In this document: positions 31,798 through 39,970 of the stretch, piece after piece
Layout of the letters: each line of letters opens with the position of its first letter
Position numbering within the stretch: position 1 is the first letter of the stretch
Assembly: GCA_017849455.1 (NCBI GenBank)
Contig: JAFIGX010000024.1
Span: 1 to 64,000 of the forward strand
DNA from: Pseudobacter sp.
GTDB taxonomy: Bacteria > Bacteroidota > Bacteroidia > Chitinophagales > Chitinophagaceae
Direction: 5' to 3'
Length of the DNA: 64,000 nt
Program-made: the position numbers and the translations under genes
The notes under the pieces: model-generated
The model's database searches: none
What the model was told of the DNA's origin: nothing
Seen by the model: only the letters and a program-made list of their open reading frames with translations

Positions 31798-34332
31798 ATG
31801 CTGAGAAGATCCTACTCCGTTGCTCTTTTATTGGTGTTCAGTACCTGCCTCCTGGGCCAGGTGCAATCTCCCGAACAGTTCCTGGGCTATAAGCTCGGAA
31901 GCCGCTACACTCCTCATTTCAATGTGGTGAACTATTGTAAATATGTTGCTGCCGCTGTACCCGATATGGTGAAGCTGGAGCAATATGGTACTACCAATGA
32001 GGGCCGGCCTTTACTATTGGCATTTGTGGCCAGCCGTGAAAATGCTTCCAGGCTGGAAGCGATCCGGCTCAATAATCTCCGGTTGGCAGGCGCAACGCCC
32101 GACAGGATGGCGCCCGATGAACACGGACCGGCCATCGTATGGCTGAGCTATAATGTACACGGCAATGAGACCTCCTCATCCGAAGCCGCCATGCTCACCC
32201 TTTTTGAATTGGTGAACCCTTCCAACAATAAAACAAAGGAATGGCTGAAAAATACGGTGGTGATCATCGATCCCTGTATGAACCCCGATGGCCGCGACCG
32301 CTATGTGAACTGGTTCAATTCAGTAGTGGGCAGAGAGGTCAATCCCCTCGTATTTTCCAGGGAACATGCCGAACCATGGCCCGGCGGACGCCCCAATCAC
32401 TATTATTTCGATCTTAACCGCGACTGGGCCTGGCAAACGCAGGTGGAGAGCCGGCAGCGCGTGGCACGATACAATCAGTGGCTTCCCCAGGTGCATGTGG
32501 ATTATCACGAACAGGGATATAATGAACCCTATTATTTTGCGCCTGCCGCCGAGCCCTATCATGAAGTGATCACCCCCTGGCAACGGGAATTCCAGAACCA
32601 GATCGGCAGGAACAATGCCCATTATTTCGATGAGAACGGTTGGCTGTTCTTTACCAAAGAACGCTTCGATCTTTTCTACCCTTCTTACGGTGATACCTAC
32701 CCGATCTATAAAGGAGCGATCGGGATGACCTACGAACAGGGCGGCCATAGCCGTGGCGGCGCTGCCGTGATCAATGAGGACGGGGATACGCTCACCTTGT
32801 GGGACAGGCTCTATCACCATTTCACCACCGGCATGTCGACCATCGAGATCTCATCGCAGAATGCTACCAAACTCGTACAGGAATTCAAAAAATATTACGA
32901 CAAAGCCCGGAGCTTACCAGTCGGCGAATTTAAATCTTATATAATAAAAGCTGATGAGAGCGACAGGATCGACCGGATGAAAAAACTGCTCGATAAGAAC
33001 ATGATCGACTGGGCTTACACCAACAACATGGCCTATAATGGCTACAATTATTTCACCGGTAAGCATGAGACCTTCAAGACCACGCCCGCCGATATCGTGA
33101 TCAATATCAACCAACCCAATGCCAACCTCATAAAAGTATTGTTCGAACGGAGTTCCAAACTGAGCGATTCCGTTACCTATGATATTACAGCCTGGTCGAT
33201 GCCTTATTGCTTCGGCCTCGTAACGTATGGTCTCGGCGGGTATGTCACCGCTACCACTAAAAATGCACCGCCTCCGGCCCCTGTACCTGCCATCAATGGC
33301 ACAACCGTAGCCTATGCCGTTCGCTGGAACGGGTTGGGCAGTGCCAGGTTCCTGGCTGCGCTTCTGCGTAAAAAAGTAAAAGTGCGCTATGCAGAACAAC
33401 CTTTCAATATTAAAGGAGAACAGTTCGATAAAGGAACATTGATTGTAACCCGCACCAGCAATTCATCGCTGGGAACTTCTCTCGAAGCGACGGTGCGTGA
33501 AGCGGCCAATGCTTCCGGTGAAACGGTTTATCCGCTGGGCTCAGGTTTTGTGGACAAGGGATTTGATCTGGGGTCCGACAAAGTACGGATGCTCCATGCT
33601 CCAAAAATTACTTTGCTGGCCGGGCCGGGCGTTTCTTCCCTCGGCATGGGCGAGTTCTGGCATTTCTTCGATGTGGAGATCGGCTATCCCGTGAATGTAG
33701 TTTGGCTGGACGACCTCAACAGGAATGTCCTGAAGGGAACCGATGTGCTGATCATGCCCGATGGCAACTATCGTTTCCTCAATGATAAAGCAATGAACGA
33801 TGCCCTGAAAGAATGGGTAAGCAGTGGCGGCCGGCTTGTTGCACTGGAAAATGCAGTGGCGCAGCTATCGCGGGCCGACTGGGGACTGAAATCCAAAGCC
33901 GGAGATGATAAAAAAGACGATAAGAAGGATGATAAAAAAGAAGATTACTCCAGCATCAAGCGCTATGAGAACCGAGAACGCGATTATATTCCCAGCGTAA
34001 CCCCCGGCGCTATCTACAAAGTAGAGCTCGATAATTCACACCCGCTTGCCTTCGGCTACGATTCGATCTATTACACGCTCAAACAGGATGATAATATTTA
34101 CGAATTCATCAAAGATGGCGGCTGGAATGTGGGCATTATCAAAAAAGACAACCAGGTGGCCGGGTTCGTAGGGGCCCGACTGAAAGATAAACTGAAGGAT
34201 GGCGTTCTGTTCGGCGTGCAGGACATGGGCCGGGGCAATGTGGTCTACCTGGCCGATAACCCCCTGTTCAGAAGCTTCTGGGAAAATGGCAAGCTGCTTA
34301 TCTGCAATGCCGTTTTCATGGTGGGGCAGTAG
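31798..34332 (+). CDS. Exported M14-family metallocarboxypeptidase
   Basis: 844 residues from ATG 31798, which begins a signal peptide (MLRRSYSVALLLVFSTCLLGQ). In-frame ATGs 12 and 21 bases earlier are possible. The catalytic domain has the M14 zinc site NVHGNETSSSE (H121, E124), PCMNPDGRDRYVNWFN with substrate-binding Asn/Arg, FDLNRDWAW, and the third ligand in HVDYHEQGYNEPYYF; the catalytic glutamate region is GMTYEQGGHSRGG. The C-terminal half (from about 480) is a glutamine-amidotransferase-like beta/alpha domain. A Lys/Asp run (33904-33945) forms a charged linker. It would remove C-terminal residues from peptides in the periplasm or at the surface. Confidence 0.92.
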   Translation: MLRRSYSVALLLVFSTCLLGQVQSPEQFLGYKLGSRYTPHFNVVNYCKYVAAAVPDMVKLEQYGTTNEGRPLLLAFVASRENASRLEAIRLNNLRLAGATPDRMAPDEHGPAIVWLSYNVHGNETSSSEAAMLTLFELVNPSNNKTKEWLKNTVVIIDPCMNPDGRDRYVNWFNSVVGREVNPLVFSREHAEPWPGGRPNHYYFDLNRDWAWQTQVESRQRVARYNQWLPQVHVDYHEQGYNEPYYFAPAAEPYHEVITPWQREFQNQIGRNNAHYFDENGWLFFTKERFDLFYPSYGDTYPIYKGAIGMTYEQGGHSRGGAAVINEDGDTLTLWDRLYHHFTTGMSTIEISSQNATKLVQEFKKYYDKARSLPVGEFKSYIIKADESDRIDRMKKLLDKNMIDWAYTNNMAYNGYNYFTGKHETFKTTPADIVININQPNANLIKVLFERSSKLSDSVTYDITAWSMPYCFGLVTYGLGGYVTATTKNAPPPAPVPAINGTTVAYAVRWNGLGSARFLAALLRKKVKVRYAEQPFNIKGEQFDKGTLIVTRTSNSSLGTSLEATVREAANASGETVYPLGSGFVDKGFDLGSDKVRMLHAPKITLLAGPGVSSLGMGEFWHFFDVEIGYPVNVVWLDDLNRNVLKGTDVLIMPDGNYRFLNDKAMNDALKEWVSSGGRLVALENAVAQLSRADWGLKSKAGDDKKDDKKDDKKEDYSSIKRYENRERDYIPSVTPGAIYKVELDNSHPLAFGYDSIYYTLKQDDNIYEFIKDGGWNVGIIKKDNQVAGFVGARLKDKLKDGVLFGVQDMGRGNVVYLADNPLFRSFWENGKLLICNAVFMVGQ

Positions 34333-34360
34333 GCCGGACTGATGTTTCGTTAAAAATTAT

Positions 34361-34390
34361 AAGCGGGGTAGTAACATGCTCCGCTTTTGC
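34361..34390 (+). terminator. Probable terminator of the M14 peptidase gene
   Basis: Stem AAGCGGGG (34361-34368) pairs with CTCCGCTT (34379-34386) with one G-T pair, a 10-nt loop and a short T tail. About 28 bp after the stop. Weaker than the other terminators in the window. Confidence 0.5.
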
Positions 34391-34434
34391 TTACTTTAAC
34401 GTTCTCTTAGCTGGTTCGATAAAAAATAATCAGG

Positions 34435-36957
34435 ATGAATTTTTTCTACACAAAGCGGGCCGTCATCATATTATGGATCGTGTTCATGAAAGCCGCGGGC
34501 AGTTTCGCCCAATCGCCGGCTTCCTATACTTCTTCAGATATTTACCTGCAACTGAAGAAACTGAAAGTACTGGGATCGGTGCTATACATTGCCGCACACC
34601 CCGATGATGAAAATACCCGGCTGCTGGCCTGGCTCTCCAAAGAAAAATTATACCGCACTGGCTACCTTTCCCTCACGCGGGGAGATGGTGGTCAGAACCT
34701 CATCGGTGATGAACAGGGCATCGACCTTGGTCTGATCCGTACACAGGAATTGCTCGCAGCACGCCGCATAGACGGAGCTGAACAATTTTTCAGTCGTGCG
34801 TATGATTTCGGTTTCAGCAAAAGCACGGAAGAAGCGCTGCAGATATGGGACAAGGAAAAAATCATTGCCGATGCCGTATGGGTCATCCGCCAGTTCCAGC
34901 CCGATGTGATCATTACCAGGTTCCCTGAAGATAGTCGCGCCGGTCATGGCCACCATTCCGGCTCTGCCGTGATCGCCCATGAAGCCTTTCGCGCTGCGGC
35001 AGACCCTTCCCGTTTTCCGGAGCAATTCAGTTATGGCGTCAAGCCCTGGAAAGTGAAACGGATCGTGTGGAATACCTTCAACTTCGGTGGAACGAATACT
35101 ACCGGCGAGGACCAGTTGAAAATAGATGTGGGTGGCTATAATGCCATGATCGGAAAAAGTTATGGTGAGATCGCTGCTGAAAGCAGGAGCCAGCACAAAA
35201 GCCAGGGCTTTGGCGTTCCTGCCAGCAGGGGAGCGCAAACTGAATATTTTACATTGGTGGAAGGAGAGGCCCCAGGCTCCGACCTGATGGATGGCGTCAC
35301 CGCCAACTGGAACAGGGTGGAAGGCGGCAACGCCATCGATGCGATGATGGATGCCATCATCAAAAATTATTCATTATCGAACCCGGAGCTTTCTGTCCCG
35401 GCTTTGGTAAACCTGTATAAAGAAATGAACCGGCTCCAGGATAGTTATTGGAAGAACCGGAAAATGCAGGAAGTGCAACAGCTCATCGAAAGATGCAGCG
35501 GCCTCTGGCTGGAAGCTGCCGCCAACAGCGAGTTTGCCGTGCAGGGCGATTCCATCCGTGTCAACCTCACGATGAACAACAGGCTGGGAGCAAATATCAA
35601 AGCAGTGAAGGTTTCATTGGATATGCTGGATACCACGCTTAATAAAGATCTCGAGCGCAACAGGAATATCGGCCTGTCCAAAACTTTATATGTATTCACT
35701 TCCAAACCGCTCACCCAACCGTATTGGCTGGAGCGTAAGATGACTGAAGGCTCTTTCACAGTAGTTGACCAAACCCTGATCGGCAAACCGGAGAATAGTG
35801 CTTCCTATACCGCGAGCTTCAACCTCCTCATCGAAGGGCAACCATTTACTTTTGTAAAACCGCTTCAATATAAATTCACAGATCCTGTGAAGGGCGAATT
35901 ATACAGGCCGCTGGTAGTGACGCCCCCCGCTACCGTCGGTACAACGCCCGGCATGGTGATCTTCCGCAGGCAGGAAAAAGAAAAGGCGGAGGTGCAGGTA
36001 AAAGTAACGGCCAACAGGAGCTTCACCGGATATACGGCTTCCATATCCAACAGGATGAAGAACAATACCAGCACCATTAAGGATTCTGCATTCACGGTGG
36101 CCAGAGGACTGAACCGTGAATACTATTTCAACATTCCAAGCAGTAACCTGAAAGGAATGGAACAGGACTTTGCCCAGGCATTTGTCGACCTGAAGAATGG
36201 CACTGCTGAACAGCCGGCCTACCTGAACATGAAGAGCATCAACTACGATCATATTCCGCCCATCCATTATTTCTACCAGGACCATATCAAGGTACTGAAC
36301 ATCGATCTGAAGACGGTAGGTAAAAAGGTAGGTTATATAGATGGGGCAGGGGATAAAGTGATGGGGGCATTGGAGCAGATGGGGTATGAAGTGGTGCTGT
36401 TGAAGGAAAAGGACATTACCGCTGCCAACCTCAAACAGTTCGATGCAGTGATCACCGGTGTACGCGCGTATAATATTCATGATTTCCTGCTGGAGAAATA
36501 TGATGTGCTGATGGACTATGTGAAGAATGGCGGCAACCTGATCGTACAATACAATACCAACAACCTGATCAGCACTGTTCGCGCAAAGATCGGGCCCTAT
36601 CCATTCTCCATCTCCCGCAACAGGGTCACCAATGAAAAAGCACCTGTCAAATTTCTTTTGCCCGATCATCCCGTGCTCAACTATCCCAATAAGATCACTG
36701 CCCATGATTTCGACAACTGGGTACAGGAGCGGGGCATCTATTTTGCGGAGCAGATGGACCCTGTCTACAAGATGCCTCTGTCGATGGCTGATCCTAACGA
36801 ACCTGATCAGCAGGGCAGCCTTATCATTGCCGATTATGGGAAAGGAACATTCGTATATACAGGACTGGTATTCTTCCGGGAGTTGCCTGCTGCAGTGCCC
36901 GGCGCCTACCGCCTGATGGCCAATTTAATTGCATTGAATAAAAAGAAAGGATTTTAA
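34435..36957 (+). CDS. Exported PIG-L-family deacetylase with C-terminal amidotransferase-like domain
   Basis: 840 residues. Signal peptide 1-25 (KAAGSFAQ). The PIG-L/LmbE domain follows: YIAAHPDDEN at about 52-60 holds the zinc ligands and the catalytic Asp, LTRGDGGQN, and the third ligand region AGHGHHSGSAVIAHEAF. This zinc domain (about 40-300) removes N-acetyl groups from sugars or pseudo-sugars. The middle is beta-sandwich-like (NEW3-like: VQVKVTANRSFTGY) and the end (about 620-800, KVGYIDGAGDKVMGALEQMGY, GVRAYN, GGNLIVQYNTNN) is a Rossmann-like, class I amidotransferase-like domain without an obvious catalytic cysteine. It is followed without a gap by two microprotein genes and a symporter, suggesting deacetylation and uptake of the product (inference). 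Confidence 0.9.
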   Translation: MNFFYTKRAVIILWIVFMKAAGSFAQSPASYTSSDIYLQLKKLKVLGSVLYIAAHPDDENTRLLAWLSKEKLYRTGYLSLTRGDGGQNLIGDEQGIDLGLIRTQELLAARRIDGAEQFFSRAYDFGFSKSTEEALQIWDKEKIIADAVWVIRQFQPDVIITRFPEDSRAGHGHHSGSAVIAHEAFRAAADPSRFPEQFSYGVKPWKVKRIVWNTFNFGGTNTTGEDQLKIDVGGYNAMIGKSYGEIAAESRSQHKSQGFGVPASRGAQTEYFTLVEGEAPGSDLMDGVTANWNRVEGGNAIDAMMDAIIKNYSLSNPELSVPALVNLYKEMNRLQDSYWKNRKMQEVQQLIERCSGLWLEAAANSEFAVQGDSIRVNLTMNNRLGANIKAVKVSLDMLDTTLNKDLERNRNIGLSKTLYVFTSKPLTQPYWLERKMTEGSFTVVDQTLIGKPENSASYTASFNLLIEGQPFTFVKPLQYKFTDPVKGELYRPLVVTPPATVGTTPGMVIFRRQEKEKAEVQVKVTANRSFTGYTASISNRMKNNTSTIKDSAFTVARGLNREYYFNIPSSNLKGMEQDFAQAFVDLKNGTAEQPAYLNMKSINYDHIPPIHYFYQDHIKVLNIDLKTVGKKVGYIDGAGDKVMGALEQMGYEVVLLKEKDITAANLKQFDAVITGVRAYNIHDFLLEKYDVLMDYVKNGGNLIVQYNTNNLISTVRAKIGPYPFSISRNRVTNEKAPVKFLLPDHPVLNYPNKITAHDFDNWVQERGIYFAEQMDPVYKMPLSMADPNEPDQQGSLIIADYGKGTFVYTGLVFFRELPAAVPGAYRLMANLIALNKKKGF

Positions 36958-37116
36958 ATGAGCAGTCCAACAATCGGAAGGGAAAGGATCGCCCTGATCG
37001 TAGCCATGATCATTGGCTTTATCATCGGGAAACTCATCAAGAAAGTAACACTGGGATTATTGATCGGCCTCATATTGGGACTGATCCTCATGATGGCAGT
37101 ATCTAAAAAAAGATAA
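36958..37116 (+). CDS. Two-helix membrane microprotein
   Basis: 52 residues, starting at the base after the PIG-L stop codon (TAA-ATG), so translation is probably coupled. A basic start (MSSPTIGRERIA) is followed by two hydrophobic helices (about 11-25 and 32-47) separated by a short basic turn GKLIKKVT and rich in small-residue G-x-x-x-G spacing, ending KKR. The composition is that of a small helical-hairpin inner-membrane protein. I recognise no family. Its place between the deacetylase and the symporter suggests that it belongs to the same unit; a chance open frame cannot be excluded, but the codon use and tight packing argue for a real gene. Confidence 0.6.
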   Translation: MSSPTIGRERIALIVAMIIGFIIGKLIKKVTLGLLIGLILGLILMMAVSKKR

Positions 37117-37130
37117 GAATATCGACCGGT

Positions 37131-37256
37131 ATGTCTGATACAAATGAAGATAGGATACCTGTTTTTAAAAAATGGCGGTACTGGTACCGGTTGGTACTGG
37201 GCTTTCTGTTATTGCTGATCATTTTGTTCTATTTCTTCACCAAACATTACGCATGA
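37131..37256 (+). CDS. Single-helix microprotein overlapping the symporter gene
   Basis: 41 residues: an acidic N-terminus (MSDTNEDRIP), an aromatic/basic stretch FKKWRYWYRL, then one hydrophobic helix of about 17 residues (VLGFLLLLIILFYFF) and TKHYA. Its stop overlaps the symporter start (ATGA at 37253-37256), a strong sign of translational coupling. The W-Y-R pattern followed by a helix resembles the small subunits encoded before some sodium:solute symporters (DUF4212/YjcH-like), though this is only half their length. I propose an accessory subunit of the downstream transporter (inference). Confidence 0.65.
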   Translation: MSDTNEDRIPVFKKWRYWYRLVLGFLLLLIILFYFFTKHYA

Positions 37257-38983
37257 ACTTTTCCCGGTTAGATTGGATCGTACTGGCAGGCACTCTATTG
37301 CTCATCATTTTGTATGGGGTGTTCAAAGGCCGCACGTCCAGGAACCTGGATGGTTATTTCCTCAGCAACCGGCAGATGCCCTGGTGGATCGTATTGTTGA
37401 GCATCATGGGCACACAGGCCAGCGCCGTTACTTTTTTGACAGCCCCGGGCCAGGCCTATACCGATGGCATGCGTTTCGTGCAATACTATTTCGGATTGCC
37501 CATTGCCATGGTGATCGTATGTATCAGCTTCGTTCCCATATTCAGGCGACTGCATATCTATACTGCCTACGAATACCTCGAACAGCGGTTCAACCTGGAG
37601 ACCAGGCTGCTCACCTCTTTCCTGTTCATGCTCTCGCGCGGGATCTCCACGGGTATCAGCATCATTGCACCCTCCCTGGTATTGCACAGCATGTTGGGAT
37701 GGGATATCACACTCACCAATATTTTCATGGGCGGCATCCTGTTGATCTACACGGCCACAGGCGGCGCCAAAGCGGTGGGGTATACCCAGCAATTGCAGTT
37801 CATCATTATCTATGCTGCTATGTTCGTGGCTGGCTGGTGGGCCATTAAAATGTTACCGGAAGGAGTGGGCTTTTCCGAAGCATTGCATATCGGCGGCAAA
37901 GCCGGAAAGCTGAATGTGATCACGACGGGTATGACCGATCATGGGTTCGACTGGAAAGACAAATACAATATCTGGAGCGGTATTATCGGCGGCCTTTTCC
38001 TGGCCCTGAGCTATTTCGGCACCGACCAAAGCCAGGTAGGGCGTTATCTTACGGCCCGTACCGAAGGTGAAAGCAAGCTGAGCTTATTGCTGAATGGTCT
38101 GGTAAAAGTGCCTTTGCAATTTGCTATCCTGCTGATCGGCATCCTCATTTTTTCCTTCTACCAGTTTTACCGGGCTCCCGTGTTCTTCAACCTGGCCCAG
38201 GAAGAAAGAGTGAAAAACTCAGCCATGGCCACTGAATATGCGGCGGCCACCGTCGATTATGAAAAATTGCAGGAGGCGAAAAAGCAAACCGTGGTCGATC
38301 TTGCTGCAGCCCTTCGCAACAATGACCAGGCGAAGATCGATGACCTTAGAACGCAACTGCAGTCGCAGGAAGCAGCCAGCAGGCAATCGAGGGAAGGCAT
38401 CAAGGCAATTATCAGGAAAGCCGATCCTTCATCGGATGCGAACGACACCAATTTTATTTTCCTCCGCTTTGTGGGTGATTTCTTCCCTAAAGGACTGGTG
38501 GGATTGATCATAGCCATCATCTTTCTTGCGGCCTGGGGCAGTATTGCGGCTGCCCTGAATTCGCTGGCCTCCTGCACTATGGTCGATTTTCATAAACGGT
38601 TATCGAAAAAAGAGCTGAGCCCATTGCAGGAATATCGCTGGTCGAGGTGGTATACATTGTTGTGGGGAGTGTTCTGTATTTCAGTGGCCGAGTTTGCCTA
38701 TAATATGGGTAATAGTCTGATAGAGGCAGTGAATGTATTGGGTTCCTGGTTCTATGGAACGATCCTGGGCATTTTCCTGGTGGCATTTTACATCAGGCGG
38801 ATCGGGGGGAAGGCCGTATTCTATGCTGCTCTTCTGGCAGAGGCCATTGTGATCGGTATTTATTATCTCGATATCATTTCCTTTCTCTGGCTGAATGTGA
38901 TCGGGGCAGCCGCAGTCGTGATCTTCGGAGGGGTATTGCAATGGTTGTTTTTCTCCCGGAAAGTAAACAGAGTTGGCAGTTAG
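37253..38983 (+). CDS. Sodium:solute symporter (SSS family)
   Basis: 576 residues and about 13 transmembrane helices. SSS signatures: GRTSRNLDGYFLSNRQMPWW after the first helix, GAKAVGYTQQLQF at about 171, SYFGTDQSQVGRYLTART at about 253, and a late helix LVGLIIAIIFLAAWGSIAAALNSLAS containing the conserved sodium-site Ser/Ala pattern. An extra segment at about 305-400 (EERVKNSAMATEYAAATVDYEK ...) replaces a usual short loop and is predicted to be helical and charged. The substrate is unknown; a sugar or amino-sugar is plausible because the PIG-L deacetylase gene lies in the same transcription unit. The last codons and the stop TAG are supplied by repeat B1. Confidence 0.92.
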   Translation: MNFSRLDWIVLAGTLLLIILYGVFKGRTSRNLDGYFLSNRQMPWWIVLLSIMGTQASAVTFLTAPGQAYTDGMRFVQYYFGLPIAMVIVCISFVPIFRRLHIYTAYEYLEQRFNLETRLLTSFLFMLSRGISTGISIIAPSLVLHSMLGWDITLTNIFMGGILLIYTATGGAKAVGYTQQLQFIIIYAAMFVAGWWAIKMLPEGVGFSEALHIGGKAGKLNVITTGMTDHGFDWKDKYNIWSGIIGGLFLALSYFGTDQSQVGRYLTARTEGESKLSLLLNGLVKVPLQFAILLIGILIFSFYQFYRAPVFFNLAQEERVKNSAMATEYAAATVDYEKLQEAKKQTVVDLAAALRNNDQAKIDDLRTQLQSQEAASRQSREGIKAIIRKADPSSDANDTNFIFLRFVGDFFPKGLVGLIIAIIFLAAWGSIAAALNSLASCTMVDFHKRLSKKELSPLQEYRWSRWYTLLWGVFCISVAEFAYNMGNSLIEAVNVLGSWFYGTILGIFLVAFYIRRIGGKAVFYAALLAEAIVIGIYYLDIISFLWLNVIGAAAVVIFGGVLQWLFFSRKVNRVGS

Positions 38984-39047
38984 CAGTGTGCAATTTGCAG
39001 TCGGGGAACACCTTAACTGCAAATTGCACACTGCTAACTGCCAACTC
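38970..39047. repeat. Class B long palindromic repeat, copy B1
   Basis: Perfect 32-bp arms (38970-39001 and 39016-39047), beginning GAGTTGGCAGTTAGCAG, and a 14-base apex CGGGGAACACCTTA. The element contains the symporter stop codon (38981-38983), so the last four residues RVGS are encoded at the repeat boundary. It lies between convergent genes. Confidence 0.9.
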
Positions 39048-39080
39048 AAAATAGTTCCAGCATCGGTCCTGCTGCCCGGA

Positions 39081-39920
39081 TCAATTCAGGGTCGACAGTA
39101 ATTTCTCGTTCAAAGAAACATAATCATCGTTCTGTGCCTGTTTGGCAAGTTCAATGGATTTTTTGGCGGATTCTATGGCCTCTTTTTTCTTACCCAGTTT
39201 TGCCAGGCATTTAGCTTTCTGATGCCATACCCAGAAGGCAGAGGGGTTTTGCTCTGTGGCCTTGTTGAACCATTCCAGTGCCTTATTCAGGTCTTTGCCG
39301 TTTTCCAGATAGTACAGGGCTGCATTGAAATAAGGCTTGTTATCCTTGTTCATCGCATTGTCGATCTGCCCCATTACTTTGCTGTCGACATTAGTGGTGA
39401 TAGGAAGGCTTACGGCTGTTTTGTCCCACAAGATATACAATGCGCAACTGCTGGCTTGTACATCCCCGAACTGCATGGTGAAAGTTTCCATAGGTTCATC
39501 CATGGTGATCGTTTTTGCCTCTACACGTACCACATCATTCTCGGGTTTGTAAGCGGCAGGGGAGGTAACATCGAGCTGTTTGGTGATGATGAGGGTCCAA
39601 CTGCTTTTGTTGGGGATGCTCACCAGTCCGTATTTACCGGCAGGCACTGTTTTTCCGCCGATCGATACTTCATCGGAAAAATTGAGCGTGGTAGCCTGGT
39701 TGGCGCCGGTGCGCCATACTTTTCCATAAGGAACGAGATCGCCGAAAATAGTTCGTCCTTTCATGCCTGGTCTTGAATAGGAAAGCTCTATGGAGCCCAG
39801 TCCAAAGTCTTGCTTGATCGTTTGGGTGGTCGATGGCGCAGGCATTCGCAGATTTTGAGCATGGGCAGTAGCACAAAGGATCGTAGCGCTACAGACCATG
39901 GAGAAGACAGTTTTTATCAT
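39081..39920 (-). CDS. Exported DUF2911 protein with TPR-like C-terminus
   Basis: 279 residues from ATG 39920, giving the signal peptide MIKTVFSMVCSATILCATAHA. The DUF2911 domain (about 20-165) has the family hallmark ELSYSRPGMKGRTIFGDLVPYGKVWRTGANQATTLNF. The C-terminal part (about 190-275) looks like tetratricopeptide-type helical repeats (AALYYLENGKDLNKALEWFNKA, AKCLAKLGKKKEAIESAKKS). DUF2911 proteins are secreted beta-proteins common in Bacteroidota with no assigned function. It lies 50 bp downstream of the anti-sigma/TonB-like gene on the same strand and might belong to that regulon, though a separate promoter is possible. Confidence 0.88.
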   Translation of the reverse strand: MIKTVFSMVCSATILCATAHAQNLRMPAPSTTQTIKQDFGLGSIELSYSRPGMKGRTIFGDLVPYGKVWRTGANQATTLNFSDEVSIGGKTVPAGKYGLVSIPNKSSWTLIITKQLDVTSPAAYKPENDVVRVEAKTITMDEPMETFTMQFGDVQASSCALYILWDKTAVSLPITTNVDSKVMGQIDNAMNKDNKPYFNAALYYLENGKDLNKALEWFNKATEQNPSAFWVWHQKAKCLAKLGKKKEAIESAKKSIELAKQAQNDDYVSLNEKLLSTLN

Positions 39921-39970
39921 AGCAAAATATTTTGCCCGAAAATACGAATATTGTTTGTGGTTGGTTGTTT

